Positions 25,749 through 34,610 are shown, numbered from the stretch's first letter. The stretch: DNA of 43,128 nucleotides from Mesorhizobium carmichaelinearum (GCF_900199455.1 NZ_FZQR01000035.1:1-43128), one strand, 5' to 3'. The notes: generated from the letters alone by a model not told the origin. Program-made: numbers and translations.

Positions 25749-26285
25749 TTATGAGCGTTCGGCTCGTTTGGCCGGCGCGGTGCCGGGATCGTGAGCGATT
25801 GAATTACGGCCCGATCCCTTTGCGACGCGACTGACGGTTCCATCATGCTCGGCTGCAAGCGCGCAGACGCTCGCGTGATCGGCCAGACCTTCCCAGTGCT
25901 GCAGGACCTTGTTCCAGCGCAGGCTGGCGCCGCGCAGACGCGTTGAAAACGCGGTGGGCAAGGCGGCAGGGAAGGTGACGGTCAGCGGTTCGACGGTTTC
26001 AGCGGCGACCTTCATCTGGCGATCCAGCGCTTTGTTTCCGGCCGACGCCCATGCGGTGATTTGCTTTTCGTCCTGTGCATTCGCCGACAATGCGAGCAGG
26101 GCGCCATAGAGCGCGTCGGCATTGAGGTCGAGCAATCCGGCCTGTTCGACGAGGGTTCCGGCTTCGATCAGCCGTTTGGTGCGCTGCTTGCGCTCGTCGG
26201 TCCTGATCTTTGCTTCCTGCTCGGCCAGGCGTGCCTTTTGCTGTTCGAGGCGGGACATGCGCTCCGCGAGCGACGTTCTGGGCAT
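25749..26285 (-). CDS. traD: Conjugal transfer protein TraD
   Basis: A 178-residue protein starting MPRTSLAERMSRLEQQKARL. The N-terminal 55 residues are a charged coiled coil. They are followed by TKRLIEAGTLVEQAGLLDLN, ADALYGALLALSANA and the C-terminal block RWNKVLQHWEGLADHASVCA, all typical of proteins annotated TraD beside Rhizobiales relaxase genes. It likely helps assemble the relaxosome at oriT. The start at 26285 directly borders the traA-traD gap. Confidence 0.85.
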   Translation of the reverse strand: MPRTSLAERMSRLEQQKARLAEQEAKIRTDERKQRTKRLIEAGTLVEQAGLLDLNADALYGALLALSANAQDEKQITAWASAGNKALDRQMKVAAETVEPLTVTFPAALPTAFSTRLRGASLRWNKVLQHWEGLADHASVCALAAEHDGTVSRVAKGSGRNSIAHDPGTAPAKRAERS

Positions 26286-26513
26286 GACGGAGATCCTCCG
26301 ATTCACTGTCCCCAAGCCCATTGGCAGAATGCCAAGCCTGAGCGCCAAGTCAACTGTTTTGCCATTTTGGCGTAGCCGTTTTTCGCCGGTGGCATTTCCA
26401 GCCTCTTTTTTCGACGCCGTCCGAGGATGCGTGGTTGCAGATATTTGCAGACGCAATATGCATTCATTGAATGCTTGCTTGCGCCGTTCTCGCGAAGCTG
26501 GCACTCTGGCGAC
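26286..26513. other. Candidate origin of transfer between traD and traA
   Basis: This divergent 228-bp gap is more AT-rich than its surroundings and holds three inverted repeats: TTGGCA-GAA-TGCCAA at 26321-26335, CGCCAA...TTGGCG at 26343-26372, and the palindrome GCATTCATTGAATGC at 26460-26474. Rhizobiales oriT sites usually lie between divergent traD/traC-type and traA genes. Promoters for both directions must also be here. I cannot place the nic site. Confidence 0.55.
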
Positions 26514-29500
26514 ATGGCTATCGCCTTCGCCCGTGCCCGTTACATCTCCCGTTCCGACGGCGGCAGCGCCGTGCGCTCGGCGGCCTATAACGGTCGCGAG
26601 GCGATCAAGGCGGAGCGCACCGGCGAAGTCTTCTACTTCAAGCACCGCGAGGCGCCGGAGCATCATGAGGTGTTGCTGCCGGAAGGGGCGCCCGCAGAGC
26701 TGGCGTCGAGCGATGCGCTGTGGAATGCGGCGGAGGCCATGGAGAAGCGCAAGGATGCGCAGCTTGCCCGCGAGATCGTGCTGGCGCTGCCGGCCAACAG
26801 CGAGCTGGGTCATGACGACCGGGTCGAGCTGGCGCGGTCGTTCGCGCAAGAACATTTCGTGTCGAAGGGGCTGGCGGTGCAGCTTGACGTGCACGCGCCG
26901 CATGGGGCGGAGAGCGAGGGTGAGCGCGCCAATTATCATGCGCATTTGCTGATCACGACACGGCGGCTCGGCGAGGACGGGTTCGCGGCGAGGAAGGCGC
27001 GCGATCTCGATCCTGTGATCAAGCGTGGCGGCGGCAGGGCAATCGTGGCGGAAGGTGAGGCTTGGGGGGAATTGTGGCGCGATCACCAGAACCGCTATTT
27101 TGCCGAACAGGGGTTTGGCATCCGGGTCGACGCGACGAGCGCGGTGCCACAGGAACATATCGGTCCGGTGCGGATGCGGGCGGTCGATGCCGAGGCGAAT
27201 GTCCGGGCCGAGCAGATCCGGCGGGCCAACGAGGAGGCGGCGCGCGATCCGGAAAAGGTGCTTGCCGTTCTGACGCGCAACCAGGCGAGTTTTTCCGAAT
27301 ACGATCTCGACCGGCATTTGAAAAAGCACATTCGCGACGATGCCGAGCGAGCCGGGGTGAAGGCGGGCGTGTTGGGGCGCGAGGATGTGTTGGTGCTGCA
27401 TGAGCGCGAAACAGGCGAAGGGGTTGGACGCTGGACGACGCGCGCGGTGCGCGATCAAGAGCGGGAGGCGCTGGCCGACGGACGTCGTGTCGGGGCGTTG
27501 CGGCATGCCGATCTGGGCGGAAGAATTCGGGAGCGCATCGCGGCATCGGGTTCGTTGCGACCGGACCAGTTTGCCGCATTCGAGCACGCGGCCGGATCGG
27601 GCGGGCTGAAGATCATCGAGGGGCGTGCGGGAACGGGAAAGAGTTTTGCGCTCGGCTCCATTCGCGATGCGCATGAGGCGTCGGGCTACCGGGCGATTGG
27701 CCTGGCGCCAACCAACGCGGTGGCGCAGACAATGAAGGAGGAGGGGTTTTCCAGAAGCTCGACGGTGCATGCCGAGCTGTTCCGGTTGAAAAACGGGCGC
27801 GTGCAGTGGGACCGCCGCACGCTTGTTGTGGTCGACGAGGCGGCGATGATGGATGCGAAGGTGACTGGGGAGGTGTTGCGCGAAGCGCGGCTCTCCGGCG
27901 CCAAAATCATTCTGGCCGGCGACGATCGTCAGCTGGGTTCGATCGAGCGCGGCGGGCTGTTTACCGAACTGAAAAAGGAACACGGCTCGGCGGAAATCAC
28001 GCAGGTCACGCGGCAAAACGTCGACTGGCAGCGCGAGGCGGCGCGCGATCTGGCCGACGGGCGGTTTGAGGCAGCCTTGCGTGCCTTCGCTCGGAACAAG
28101 TCCGTCATCTGGACGTCGAAGCAGGAGGAACTGCGGGCAAAGCTGGTCGGGCAATGGGCGAAGGATACGGCGGTGGATCCGAACGCATCGCGGTTCGTGT
28201 TCGCCTATACCAACAGGGACGTCGATGCGCTGAACAAGGATATGCGCGCGGTGCGCCGCGAGCGTGGTGAGCTTGGCGAGGATTTTATCTTCACGACCAA
28301 ACATGGCGAGGCGGCATTTGCCGTGGGCGATCGCGTGCAGTTCACCGACACGCTGAAGGGCGCCGGCATCTACAACGGCAATGCCGGCGTCATTACGAAG
28401 ATCGATCGCAACTTCGGCCGCATCGGCGTGACGCTCGATGCGGCGTCGGGTCGGGAGGGGCGAAAGGTCGAGTGGTCCGCATCGGAGTTTACCGGGTTTC
28501 GGCACGGCTATGCCGGCACCATCTACAAGGGCCAGGGCAAGACGCTGGATCACACCTATCTCATGCACACGCATCACTGGCGGGCGGCCTCGAGCTATGT
28601 CGCGCTGACCAGGCAGCGGGAAAGCGCCAAGGTGTTCGTGGCGACCGAGACGGCGCGCGATCTCAGGCAGCTGGCACGCCAGATCGGCCGTCAGGAAATC
28701 AAGTCGGCGTCAGTGGCTTATGCGACAGCGGATGAGCTGACGCCCGAGCAGAGGACCAGGCTGGCGCAGGCGCCCGGTCATGACGGGGCGGCGCGGAAGG
28801 ATGCCACTGTCAAGGAGGGAACGATGGAACGCACCGCAGACGCCGCCCGGCCTGCCCGCACCAGGGAGGCTGCACCGTCAACCGGAAATGAGTCGCCCGG
28901 AAATGAGTCGCCAAGTCACGCGGCAAGTCACGCGGCGCGGTCGAGCGAAAGCAACATTTTGGTGCCCGCGTTCGACGGGCAGGGCGCCGACGGCATTTTC
29001 CGCGACAGTCTCGGGCGCGGCCTTGACGACAGGAGCGTGGCCGCCGCTGTTTCGGGGGATGCCCAGGTGCAGCGCGAGCGGACTGGCCGCACGATCTACC
29101 TCCAGACAGCCTATCGCGATCCGAAGGCCGCCACGGCGCGGCTCGGCCAGATCATCGCACGCGACGGCGCCACGAGTGCTGCGCGGCGTCTCGCCTCCGA
29201 TCCAGCCCAGCTCGGCGAATTGCGTGGCCGCGAGGGCTTCTTTGCCGGGGCCAAAGCCCGCGAGGAACGTGAGGGGGCGGTCCGGGCCGCCGCGGCGATC
29301 GGGCCTAACATCACCCGCGAGGCGCAAGCCGAGGTCCGGGCCGCCCAGGATTATCGCGGGAGCGTCGAACAGCAGATGAAGGCGGACGCCACCCCGGTTG
29401 CGAACCTCTCTGCTGGCGCCAGGCAGGCACTTGGCAAGGTGGCTGCGGCGAAGGGCGACAACAGGCGCGCCGAGGCCGTCAAGACGCTGTCGGCCGATCC

Positions 29501-29762
29501 CGACATCGCACGTGAGGTCGCGGGTTTTGCCAAGGGGGTCAAAGCCCGCTTCGGCGAGGACGGCGCCCGCGCCATGTTGCGCGCTTCCGCCGCTCGCAAG
29601 CCGTTCGAGCACCCATCGGTGCCGAAATCGGCGCAGGCCTCGCTCGACCAGGCCACCAAGTTTTACGCCGCTGCTCGTAGCGGCGAGCGCGAGATGGCGC
29701 GAATCGCCGAAAGCGAGCGTCTTGGTGCGCGAGAATCCCAGTCGACACGGCTGAAGCAGTAG
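26514..29762 (+). CDS. traA: TraA relaxase/helicase (MobQ/MOBQ type)
   Basis: A 1082-residue protein starting MAIAFARARYISRSDGGSAV, the standard TraA/MobA N-terminus; ATG 26514 is chosen to match that. The relaxase metal-binding motif is YHAHLLITTRRLGEDGF (about 141). A RecD-type helicase follows with Walker A IEGRAGTGKSFALG (about 368) and Walker B VVVDEAAMMDAK (about 437), then FRHGYAGTIYKGQGKTLDHT and YVALTRQRESAKVF. The C-terminal 300 residues are charged (EHPSVPKSAQASLDQATKFY). It nicks oriT and unwinds the strand for transfer. A divergent copy of its C-terminal end lies at 31937-32140. Confidence 0.95.
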   Translation: MAIAFARARYISRSDGGSAVRSAAYNGREAIKAERTGEVFYFKHREAPEHHEVLLPEGAPAELASSDALWNAAEAMEKRKDAQLAREIVLALPANSELGHDDRVELARSFAQEHFVSKGLAVQLDVHAPHGAESEGERANYHAHLLITTRRLGEDGFAARKARDLDPVIKRGGGRAIVAEGEAWGELWRDHQNRYFAEQGFGIRVDATSAVPQEHIGPVRMRAVDAEANVRAEQIRRANEEAARDPEKVLAVLTRNQASFSEYDLDRHLKKHIRDDAERAGVKAGVLGREDVLVLHERETGEGVGRWTTRAVRDQEREALADGRRVGALRHADLGGRIRERIAASGSLRPDQFAAFEHAAGSGGLKIIEGRAGTGKSFALGSIRDAHEASGYRAIGLAPTNAVAQTMKEEGFSRSSTVHAELFRLKNGRVQWDRRTLVVVDEAAMMDAKVTGEVLREARLSGAKIILAGDDRQLGSIERGGLFTELKKEHGSAEITQVTRQNVDWQREAARDLADGRFEAALRAFARNKSVIWTSKQEELRAKLVGQWAKDTAVDPNASRFVFAYTNRDVDALNKDMRAVRRERGELGEDFIFTTKHGEAAFAVGDRVQFTDTLKGAGIYNGNAGVITKIDRNFGRIGVTLDAASGREGRKVEWSASEFTGFRHGYAGTIYKGQGKTLDHTYLMHTHHWRAASSYVALTRQRESAKVFVATETARDLRQLARQIGRQEIKSASVAYATADELTPEQRTRLAQAPGHDGAARKDATVKEGTMERTADAARPARTREAAPSTGNESPGNESPSHAASHAARSSESNILVPAFDGQGADGIFRDSLGRGLDDRSVAAAVSGDAQVQRERTGRTIYLQTAYRDPKAATARLGQIIARDGATSAARRLASDPAQLGELRGREGFFAGAKAREEREGAVRAAAAIGPNITREAQAEVRAAQDYRGSVEQQMKADATPVANLSAGARQALGKVAAAKGDNRRAEAVKTLSADPDIAREVAGFAKGVKARFGEDGARAMLRASAARKPFEHPSVPKSAQASLDQATKFYAAARSGEREMARIAESERLGARESQSTRLKQ

Positions 29763-30046
29763 GGAATGTGTCAGCCAGTAGCCGGCTTCAAGGTCCGTGG
29801 CCAGGGGCGTCTCTGCCGCGCTATCAACGGTAACGGGGACACCGTCAATCCCAGCTGCTTGCGCTTGTCGGCCACCCAACCGCGCATAAAGGACAATTTG
29901 CGCAGCACTACCGTTTGGGCTCGAGCGGCACAATCATTGCGTTAAATCGAATCCCTTCCCATTCACAAAGCCGACCCCTTGGAGTACTGGGAGCGCAGAG
30001 AAATCTCCGGTCGCAGCCTTACCCGGTCAAAACAAGGACCCAAACC

Positions 30047-30745
30047 ATGAATGCCCTCGTCATCTGCTCCGGCGGATTGGACTCTGTTTCGCTCGCTCAC
30101 AGGGTGGCAACCGAGCAGAAACTCATTGGCCTGCTTTCGTTCGATTACGGCCAGAGGCACAAAAAGGAACTCGGCTTTGCCTCTATGTGCGCCAAACGGC
30201 TGGGTGTTCGGCACCAGATCGTCGATATCGGCGATGTCGGCCGCAACCTGAGCGGCTCGGCGCTGACTGACACTGTGGACGTGCCCGACGGACATTATGC
30301 CGAAGACTCCATGAGGATCACCGTGGTGCCGAACAGGAACGCCATTATGTTGGCTATCGCCTTCGGGGTTGCCGCCGTGCAGCAGGCCGACGCGGTGGCC
30401 ATTGCCGTCCACGGCGGAGATCATTTCATCTATCCCGATTGCCGGCCCGCTTTTGTCGATGCCTTTCAGACGATGCAGAACCAGGCGCTCGCCGGCTACG
30501 CCGATATCCGCCTTTACGCTCCCTATGTGAATATGTCGAAGGCCGACATCGTCAGCGAGGGGGCAAGGTACGATACGCCGTTCGAGGCGACGTGGTCCTG
30601 CTATAAGGGCGGCGAACGTCACTGCGGTCGCTGCGGCACATGCGTCGAACGGCGTGAAGCATTCAATTTGGCCGGCATTGCCGACCCGACAGACTATGAG
30701 GATGCGGACTTCTGGCTCAACGCCATCCAGACAAGGAGCGCGTGA
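30047..30745 (+). CDS. queC: 7-cyano-7-deazaguanine synthase QueC
   Basis: A 232-residue protein. The PP-loop ICSGGLDSVSLAHR is at the N-terminus, with SFDYGQRHKKEL after it, VVPNRNAIMLAIAFG in the middle, and a zinc site with cysteines in WSCYKGGERHCGRCGTC near the end. QueC converts 7-carboxy-7-deazaguanine to preQ0 using ATP and ammonia. It is first in a queC-queD-queE operon with overlapping ends. The 284 bp before it hold no gene or clear preQ1 riboswitch. The ATG at 30047 fits the PP-loop position. Confidence 0.95.
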   Translation: MNALVICSGGLDSVSLAHRVATEQKLIGLLSFDYGQRHKKELGFASMCAKRLGVRHQIVDIGDVGRNLSGSALTDTVDVPDGHYAEDSMRITVVPNRNAIMLAIAFGVAAVQQADAVAIAVHGGDHFIYPDCRPAFVDAFQTMQNQALAGYADIRLYAPYVNMSKADIVSEGARYDTPFEATWSCYKGGERHCGRCGTCVERREAFNLAGIADPTDYEDADFWLNAIQTRSA

Positions 30746-31101
30746 TGTTCCGCATTACCAAAGAGTTCCACTTCTCGGCCTCGCATCAGCTCACCTCCCT
30801 GCCACCTGGTCATCAGTGCGCGCGTCTACATGGCCACAACTATATCGTCGTGGTGGAGCTTTCAGGTGGCGAACTGGACGAACATGGCTTTGTGCGCGAC
30901 TATCATGACCTCGCCGTACTCAAGCATTACATTGACGAGACATTCGACCATCGTCATCTGAACGACGTGCTGGGGCATGACCAAGCCACAGCGGAATGTC
31001 TCGCCAAACACTTCTACGAGTGGTGCAAGAGACTGCTACCGGAAACTTCCGCTGTGCGGGTGAGCGAGACACCGAAAACCTGGGCGGAATACCGGCCATG
31101 A
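30745..31101 (+). CDS. queD: 6-carboxy-tetrahydropterin synthase QueD
   Basis: A protein of 118 residues from ATG 30745 (a GTG three bases earlier is also possible), sharing a TGATG junction with queC. Zinc-binding histidines appear in FHFSASHQL and CARLHGHNY, with the catalytic Cys just before the second motif. FDHRHLND, and AECLAKHFYEW near the end, complete the family pattern. It makes 6-carboxy-tetrahydropterin from dihydroneopterin triphosphate, the substrate of QueE. Confidence 0.93.
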   Translation: MFRITKEFHFSASHQLTSLPPGHQCARLHGHNYIVVVELSGGELDEHGFVRDYHDLAVLKHYIDETFDHRHLNDVLGHDQATAECLAKHFYEWCKRLLPETSAVRVSETPKTWAEYRP

Positions 31102-31835
31102 GCTCAACGTTGGATTCCGGAATCCGCGTGAGCGAAATCTTCGGCCCGACCATCCAGGGCGAAGGCGTGCTGGTCGGCTTGCCGACGGTTTTCGTTCGAA
31201 CGGGCGGATGCGATTATCGCTGTTCCTGGTGCGACAGCCTGCATGCCGTGGAAAATCGCTTCCGCCATGAATGGAAGACCATGTCCACAGACGCGATCTG
31301 GCAAGAAGTCAATGCGCTGTCGGGTGGCAGACCGGTGATGGTGTCGCTGTCAGGCGGCAATCCGGCCATCCAGCCGCTCGGCGCGCTGATCGAATACGGA
31401 CATCGTAAAGGCTACCGCTTTGCATTGGAAACCCAAGGTTCCGTCGCCAGGAACTGGTTTGCCGAGCTCGATGTCCTGGTTCTAAGCCCAAAGCCGCCAT
31501 CAAGCGAAATGACGACCGATTGGGCTGCGTTCGAGGCGTGCGTCGAGGCGGCGCGGGATAAGCCGCAAATCGTGCTCAAGCTCGTCGTGTTCGACGAAAG
31601 AGACTATGCCTATGCCAAGGATGCCGCCGCGCGTTATCCGCAACTGCCCGTGTATCTGCAGCCTGGCAATCACACGCCGCCGCGCCCTGACGACGAAGAA
31701 GCGTTCATTGACATGGATGGCATCATGAAACGCATGGAATGGCTGGTGGAAACGGTGATCCGCGACAGATGGTTTGAGGCGCGCGTCCTGCCGCAGCTTC
31801 ATGTTCTGCTCTGGGGCAACAAAAGGGGCGTCTAG
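31098..31835 (+). CDS. queE: 7-carboxy-7-deazaguanine synthase QueE
   Basis: A 245-residue radical-SAM protein starting at the ATGA overlap with queD. It shows IFGPTIQGEGVLVGLPTVFV, then the CX3CX2C cluster motif GCDYRCSWCDS, MVSLSGGNPAIQPLG for SAM binding and LETQGSVARNWFAELDVLVL. It converts 6-carboxy-tetrahydropterin to 7-carboxy-7-deazaguanine, which QueC turns into preQ0. queF, tgt and DNA-inserting dpd genes are not in the window, so the use of the preQ0 is open. Confidence 0.94.
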   Translation: MSSTLDSGIRVSEIFGPTIQGEGVLVGLPTVFVRTGGCDYRCSWCDSLHAVENRFRHEWKTMSTDAIWQEVNALSGGRPVMVSLSGGNPAIQPLGALIEYGHRKGYRFALETQGSVARNWFAELDVLVLSPKPPSSEMTTDWAAFEACVEAARDKPQIVLKLVVFDERDYAYAKDAAARYPQLPVYLQPGNHTPPRPDDEEAFIDMDGIMKRMEWLVETVIRDRWFEARVLPQLHVLLWGNKRGV

Positions 31836-31936
31836 CCCCGGCAGTGCTGGTAGCTGGAATGCGTCTGGCCGATCAGGCGCCTCTGGCTTGGCGCTGATAC
31901 TCATGTTTCCTGTTGCAAATTTTCCGGCAACCGGTC

Positions 31937-32140
31937 GATGGAGCGCGCGCATTGCTGCGCGCCTCGACCGCTGGCGCCGCCGTTGAGCATGCTTCCGTTC
32001 CAAAGACGCAACAAAGCGCGCTGGACGTTGCCGGCAAGCTTTACGCGACAGCGCGCGAGGGCGAACGCGAACATGCGCGACAGGCCGAAACGGAACGTCT
32101 GTCCGCACGGCAAACGGAAGGGGCCAGGCTGAAGCCGTGA
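31937..32140 (+). pseudogene. Second, divergent TraA C-terminal remnant
   Basis: The frame reads DGARALLRASTAGAAVEHAS, VPKTQQSALDVAGKLYATAR and ETERLSARQTEGARLKP, ending at a stop. It parallels the last 67 residues of TraA (DGARAMLRASAARKPFEHPS and so on) but differs at about half the positions, so it comes from another relaxase lineage rather than a recent duplication. No relaxase body is upstream; queE lies there instead. Confidence 0.75.
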
Positions 32141-32421
32141 CCAACGCTCCTTTCCTCTGCACCACGCGATGGTGAGGTTGGGAAGCGTTCTGCGGGCGTT
32201 GTCCGCCGCGTGGAGAGATGTCCAGCCGCGCCTTTGTCGAGTGGATGAAGCTCAGGGAAAATGGGCTGATCACACAACGGGCAATCCCGGCGATCTTTGG
32301 GAATGGCTGCCGGCGGTCGCTTACGGTCTTACGGTAGAGGCAGGATAGTACGGCAGTGGGACTTCAGCATTGATTTTATGATGAAATTCTGTTTCCAATC
32401 TGCAAGAAATGGGAGAGAAAT

Positions 32422-33495
32422 ATGTTTCGTTATCTAGCGCGCCGTCATGATCGCAAGCACATCTTGAGGTCACTACAACGCCAGAAGCGTATCGATCACA
32501 GGTCCATAGGGTTTGGTTATGACACCTCTTTGGCGTTCGCAGTTAACGAGGCAGAGGACAAATATGCTAGCGGTGGTGAATTGGCGTTCAGGGAGATTTC
32601 CGAGGGGGAACTGTTTTTCTCCCCGATCTTGCCTCCTAAGCCGTTAAGAGAAGAAGAAAATAGTGTTACTTTTCAGTCTGATATTACAACTGCAGATGGA
32701 GAAAACAATACATTTGAATGCCTAGTTACCGACAGCGGCTCGAAAGGTCATGCACTTGTTGTGTTTCATCATTGGTACGCGCGTAACCGTTACACTGCAT
32801 TCGCCAAGTTCTTTGCTGCAAGAGGCATAACAGTTATTGAGGCGACCCTTCCCTATCACTTTAGCCGCGGTTCCGACGACTATTCCGAGGAAAATTTTTT
32901 TAATGCGAGTTTGGGACGTACCGTCCGGTCGATGAGACAGGCGGTATTGGATGGCCGTAAGATTGTTCGTTGGCTTTGTAGTAAGGGGTATTATAAAATC
33001 TCCGTTGTGGGCATGTGCTTAGGTGGCACGGTTGCTGGTCTGATCGCTAGCCAGGAAGAGAAGGTTGATAAAGCGGTTCTCATGGTATCGCCAATGAGCC
33101 CTGCTGATCTTGTTTGGACTGCGGAGACCATGAAGTCGTTACGTGGTCGTATTGAACCAGTCATGTCACTCGAGGATTTGAGAACCGCTTGGGATCGAAT
33201 TAACCTAGAGATGCACACGTGGGGTCTCACACGTCCTCACCTGGATATGATGTTCGTGCTTGGCAAGAACGATACGATCGCACGTCCAGAAGCTACGGAT
33301 CGCGTGATAGAGACATTGACGAAATGCAATCGTTCGCCAGAGGTCCTGCGTCTCAATTGTGGACATTCGTCTGTTGGGATTTTCCCTTACAACATAATCG
33401 CAGCCAGGAAGGTGCTGCGATTTTTGAAAGAAACTCCCACCTTAGCGGAGCTCTGGGATATTCGTGGGTTTCGCTACGACTTTAGCGAAGTTTGA
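32422..33495 (+). CDS. Alpha/beta-hydrolase family protein (Abhydrolase_18-like)
   Basis: A 357-residue protein with GGGAGAG before the ATG. The hydrolase fold runs from about 110 (HALVVFHHWYARNRYTAFAK), through IVRWLCSKGYYKISVVGMCL to the end. The nucleophile elbow reads GMCLGG, with Cys where most lipases have Ser, as in dienelactone hydrolase-type enzymes. The likely histidine is in NCGHSSVG and the acid near GKNDTIARPEATD. There is no signal peptide. The gene is clearly more AT-rich than its neighbours, so it was probably acquired separately. The substrate is unknown. Confidence 0.75.
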   Translation: MFRYLARRHDRKHILRSLQRQKRIDHRSIGFGYDTSLAFAVNEAEDKYASGGELAFREISEGELFFSPILPPKPLREEENSVTFQSDITTADGENNTFECLVTDSGSKGHALVVFHHWYARNRYTAFAKFFAARGITVIEATLPYHFSRGSDDYSEENFFNASLGRTVRSMRQAVLDGRKIVRWLCSKGYYKISVVGMCLGGTVAGLIASQEEKVDKAVLMVSPMSPADLVWTAETMKSLRGRIEPVMSLEDLRTAWDRINLEMHTWGLTRPHLDMMFVLGKNDTIARPEATDRVIETLTKCNRSPEVLRLNCGHSSVGIFPYNIIAARKVLRFLKETPTLAELWDIRGFRYDFSEV

Positions 33496-33505
33496 GCGAT
33501 AATGA

Positions 33506-33700
33506 GGATTCGACGAGCTTTTCCTCAAGAAGCTAAAGGCGGGCTGGCAGGACTACCGATATGAGTTCGATGTCCGCATCGTCCAGCCGGGTCTTTCGCG
33601 GGCAGCCATCACTGAAGAAGGCCTGCATCTTGTGGCAGGGGTCGAAACATATCTGCTCGAGACCCGAGCGATGAAATTACGGGTCATTGGCAGCGCTTAA
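33506..33700 (+). pseudogene. C-terminal remnant of an unidentified gene
   Basis: A 64-codon frame between two stops, without a usable start, reads DELFLKKLKAGWQDYRYEFD, VRIVQPGLSRAAITEEGLHL and VAGVETYLLETRAMKLRVIG. The residue pattern is protein-like, and it probably represents the last part of a larger gene truncated by the insertion that brought the hydrolase gene. I do not recognise the family. Confidence 0.45.
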
Positions 33701-34045
33701 TCCCCCATTCCTGCTGGCGCAAGGGATCAATGCTAAACTGGATCTCGCTTCGCACTTCTGCAGATCAATCCGATGCCGAGCCTGGATGGATTGGCTCGAA
33801 TGGCCCGGCATCAGCCACAGGCACCTCGGGCGGCGGCATAAGCATATCTCCGGCCTCGAACACCGAAGGGGCAGCCTCCGGCACCGGCCCATGACCGTTT
33901 ACCGGGGGTGGTGGGCAACCTTCCTCGACTGCCGTAGCCCCATCTCCGAAGTCGGCGCTGGGGCCGCTTCATGGTTTCGCCACCAGGCGAAATCCATTCC
34001 GCTCAGGCTCTGTCAGAGTTATTCTCGTTGCCACATGGGGGGTCA
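33701..34045. other. Stretch without a supported gene
   Basis: Several overlapping frames are open on both strands, but none has a recognisable motif or a good ribosome-binding site. The region lies between two truncated gene fragments and is probably recombined debris. Confidence 0.5.
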
Positions 34046-34255
34046 ATGGAACAGTTCCCGAACATTCTCGCTATCGCAACGGCTGCGGTCCCGCCAGAAT
34101 ATTTCTACCTGCCCTTTGATGGCGGTGACGGCGTATATCGTGAGCGTGTCTATTATAGAAAAGAGGCCCGCGATTCGGATTTTGCGCCAGTGCCGATTGA
34201 GCGCAATTCCAAATGGCATGTCATTGTCCGCCGCAGGCCGGAGGTGGACGAGTGA
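34046..34255 (+). pseudogene. Chimeric short ORF ahead of the AbiEii remnant
   Basis: From ATG 34046 the frame begins MEQFPNILAIATAAVPPEYF and LPFDGGDGVYRERVY, which looks like the N-terminus of a larger protein. It then continues as RDSDFAPVPIERNSKWHVIV, which looks like the end of another. The stop overlaps the GTG of the AbiEii fragment, as an upstream operon partner would. Both parentages are unassigned. Confidence 0.4.
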
Positions 34256-34548
34256 TTCCGACTCAAAATATTGTTGCATGGGGTAACGTCGTTCCGTGGG
34301 CCGATCAGCGTCAGATCGAACAGGATCTGATCATTAGCCGCGCGATCGTCGAAATCTTCTCGGACCCGGTTCTCCGCGAAGAGCTACGCTTCCGAGGCGG
34401 CACTGGACTCAACAAGCTGCATTTCGCTTCTTCAAGGAGGCAGCGATGGCAGTGGAATGGACGATCACGATCGAGGGCAGGAACGAATTTGGCGACACCT
34501 GCCGGAAGGTGGTCCGCATCGGACCCAGACCGGCAAAATGATGGGTAA
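34252..34548 (+). pseudogene. AbiEii/AbiGii nucleotidyltransferase toxin, N-terminal remnant
   Basis: The GTG at 34252 begins IPTQNIVAWGNVVPWADQRQ, then VEIFSDPVLREELRFRGGTG and LNKLHF, the N-terminus of AbiEii-type toxins (nucleotidyltransferase fold, GGT region). Homology stops at about 34425, before the conserved Asp pair, and the frame runs into insertion-sequence DNA. It cannot be active. Confidence 0.7.
34446..34541 (+). mobile_element. ISKra4-family transposase, N-terminal scrap
   Basis: After AAGGAGGCAGCG, an ATG begins MAVEWTITIEGRNEFGDTCR and KVVRIG, the usual opening of ISKra4-type transposases. It ends after 31 residues. It lies directly at the break in the AbiEii gene, so this element or its decay may have caused that truncation. 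Confidence 0.5.
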
Positions 34549-34560
34549 AAAACACAGGAT

Positions 34561-34580
34561 GCTCCCCGAAATCGAGGAGC
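34561..34580 (-). terminator. Probable phasin terminator
   Basis: On the minus strand GCTCCTCG pairs with CGGGGAGC (one G-T pair) around ATTT, 30 bp after the phasin stop. A run of six T follows 8 nt later. Confidence 0.45.
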
Positions 34581-34610
34581 GCTCCCACATTGATTGGATC
34601 ATCTAGAAAA

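Noticed and set aside
25749..28577. A 942-codon open frame on the minus strand across traA and traD
   Set aside because: Only its last 178 codons (traD, 26285-25749) are supported. The rest is antisense to the conserved relaxase/helicase and is open because of GC-rich codon bias.
29763..30046. Possible preQ1 riboswitch ahead of queC
   Set aside because: I could not find the conserved preQ1-I or preQ1-II core elements or a stem overlapping the ribosome-binding site.
32350..32410. Possible nod box upstream of the hydrolase gene (ends TTTCCAATCTG)
   Set aside because: Only the CCAATCT end fits well; the remaining positions match the nod box consensus at about chance level.
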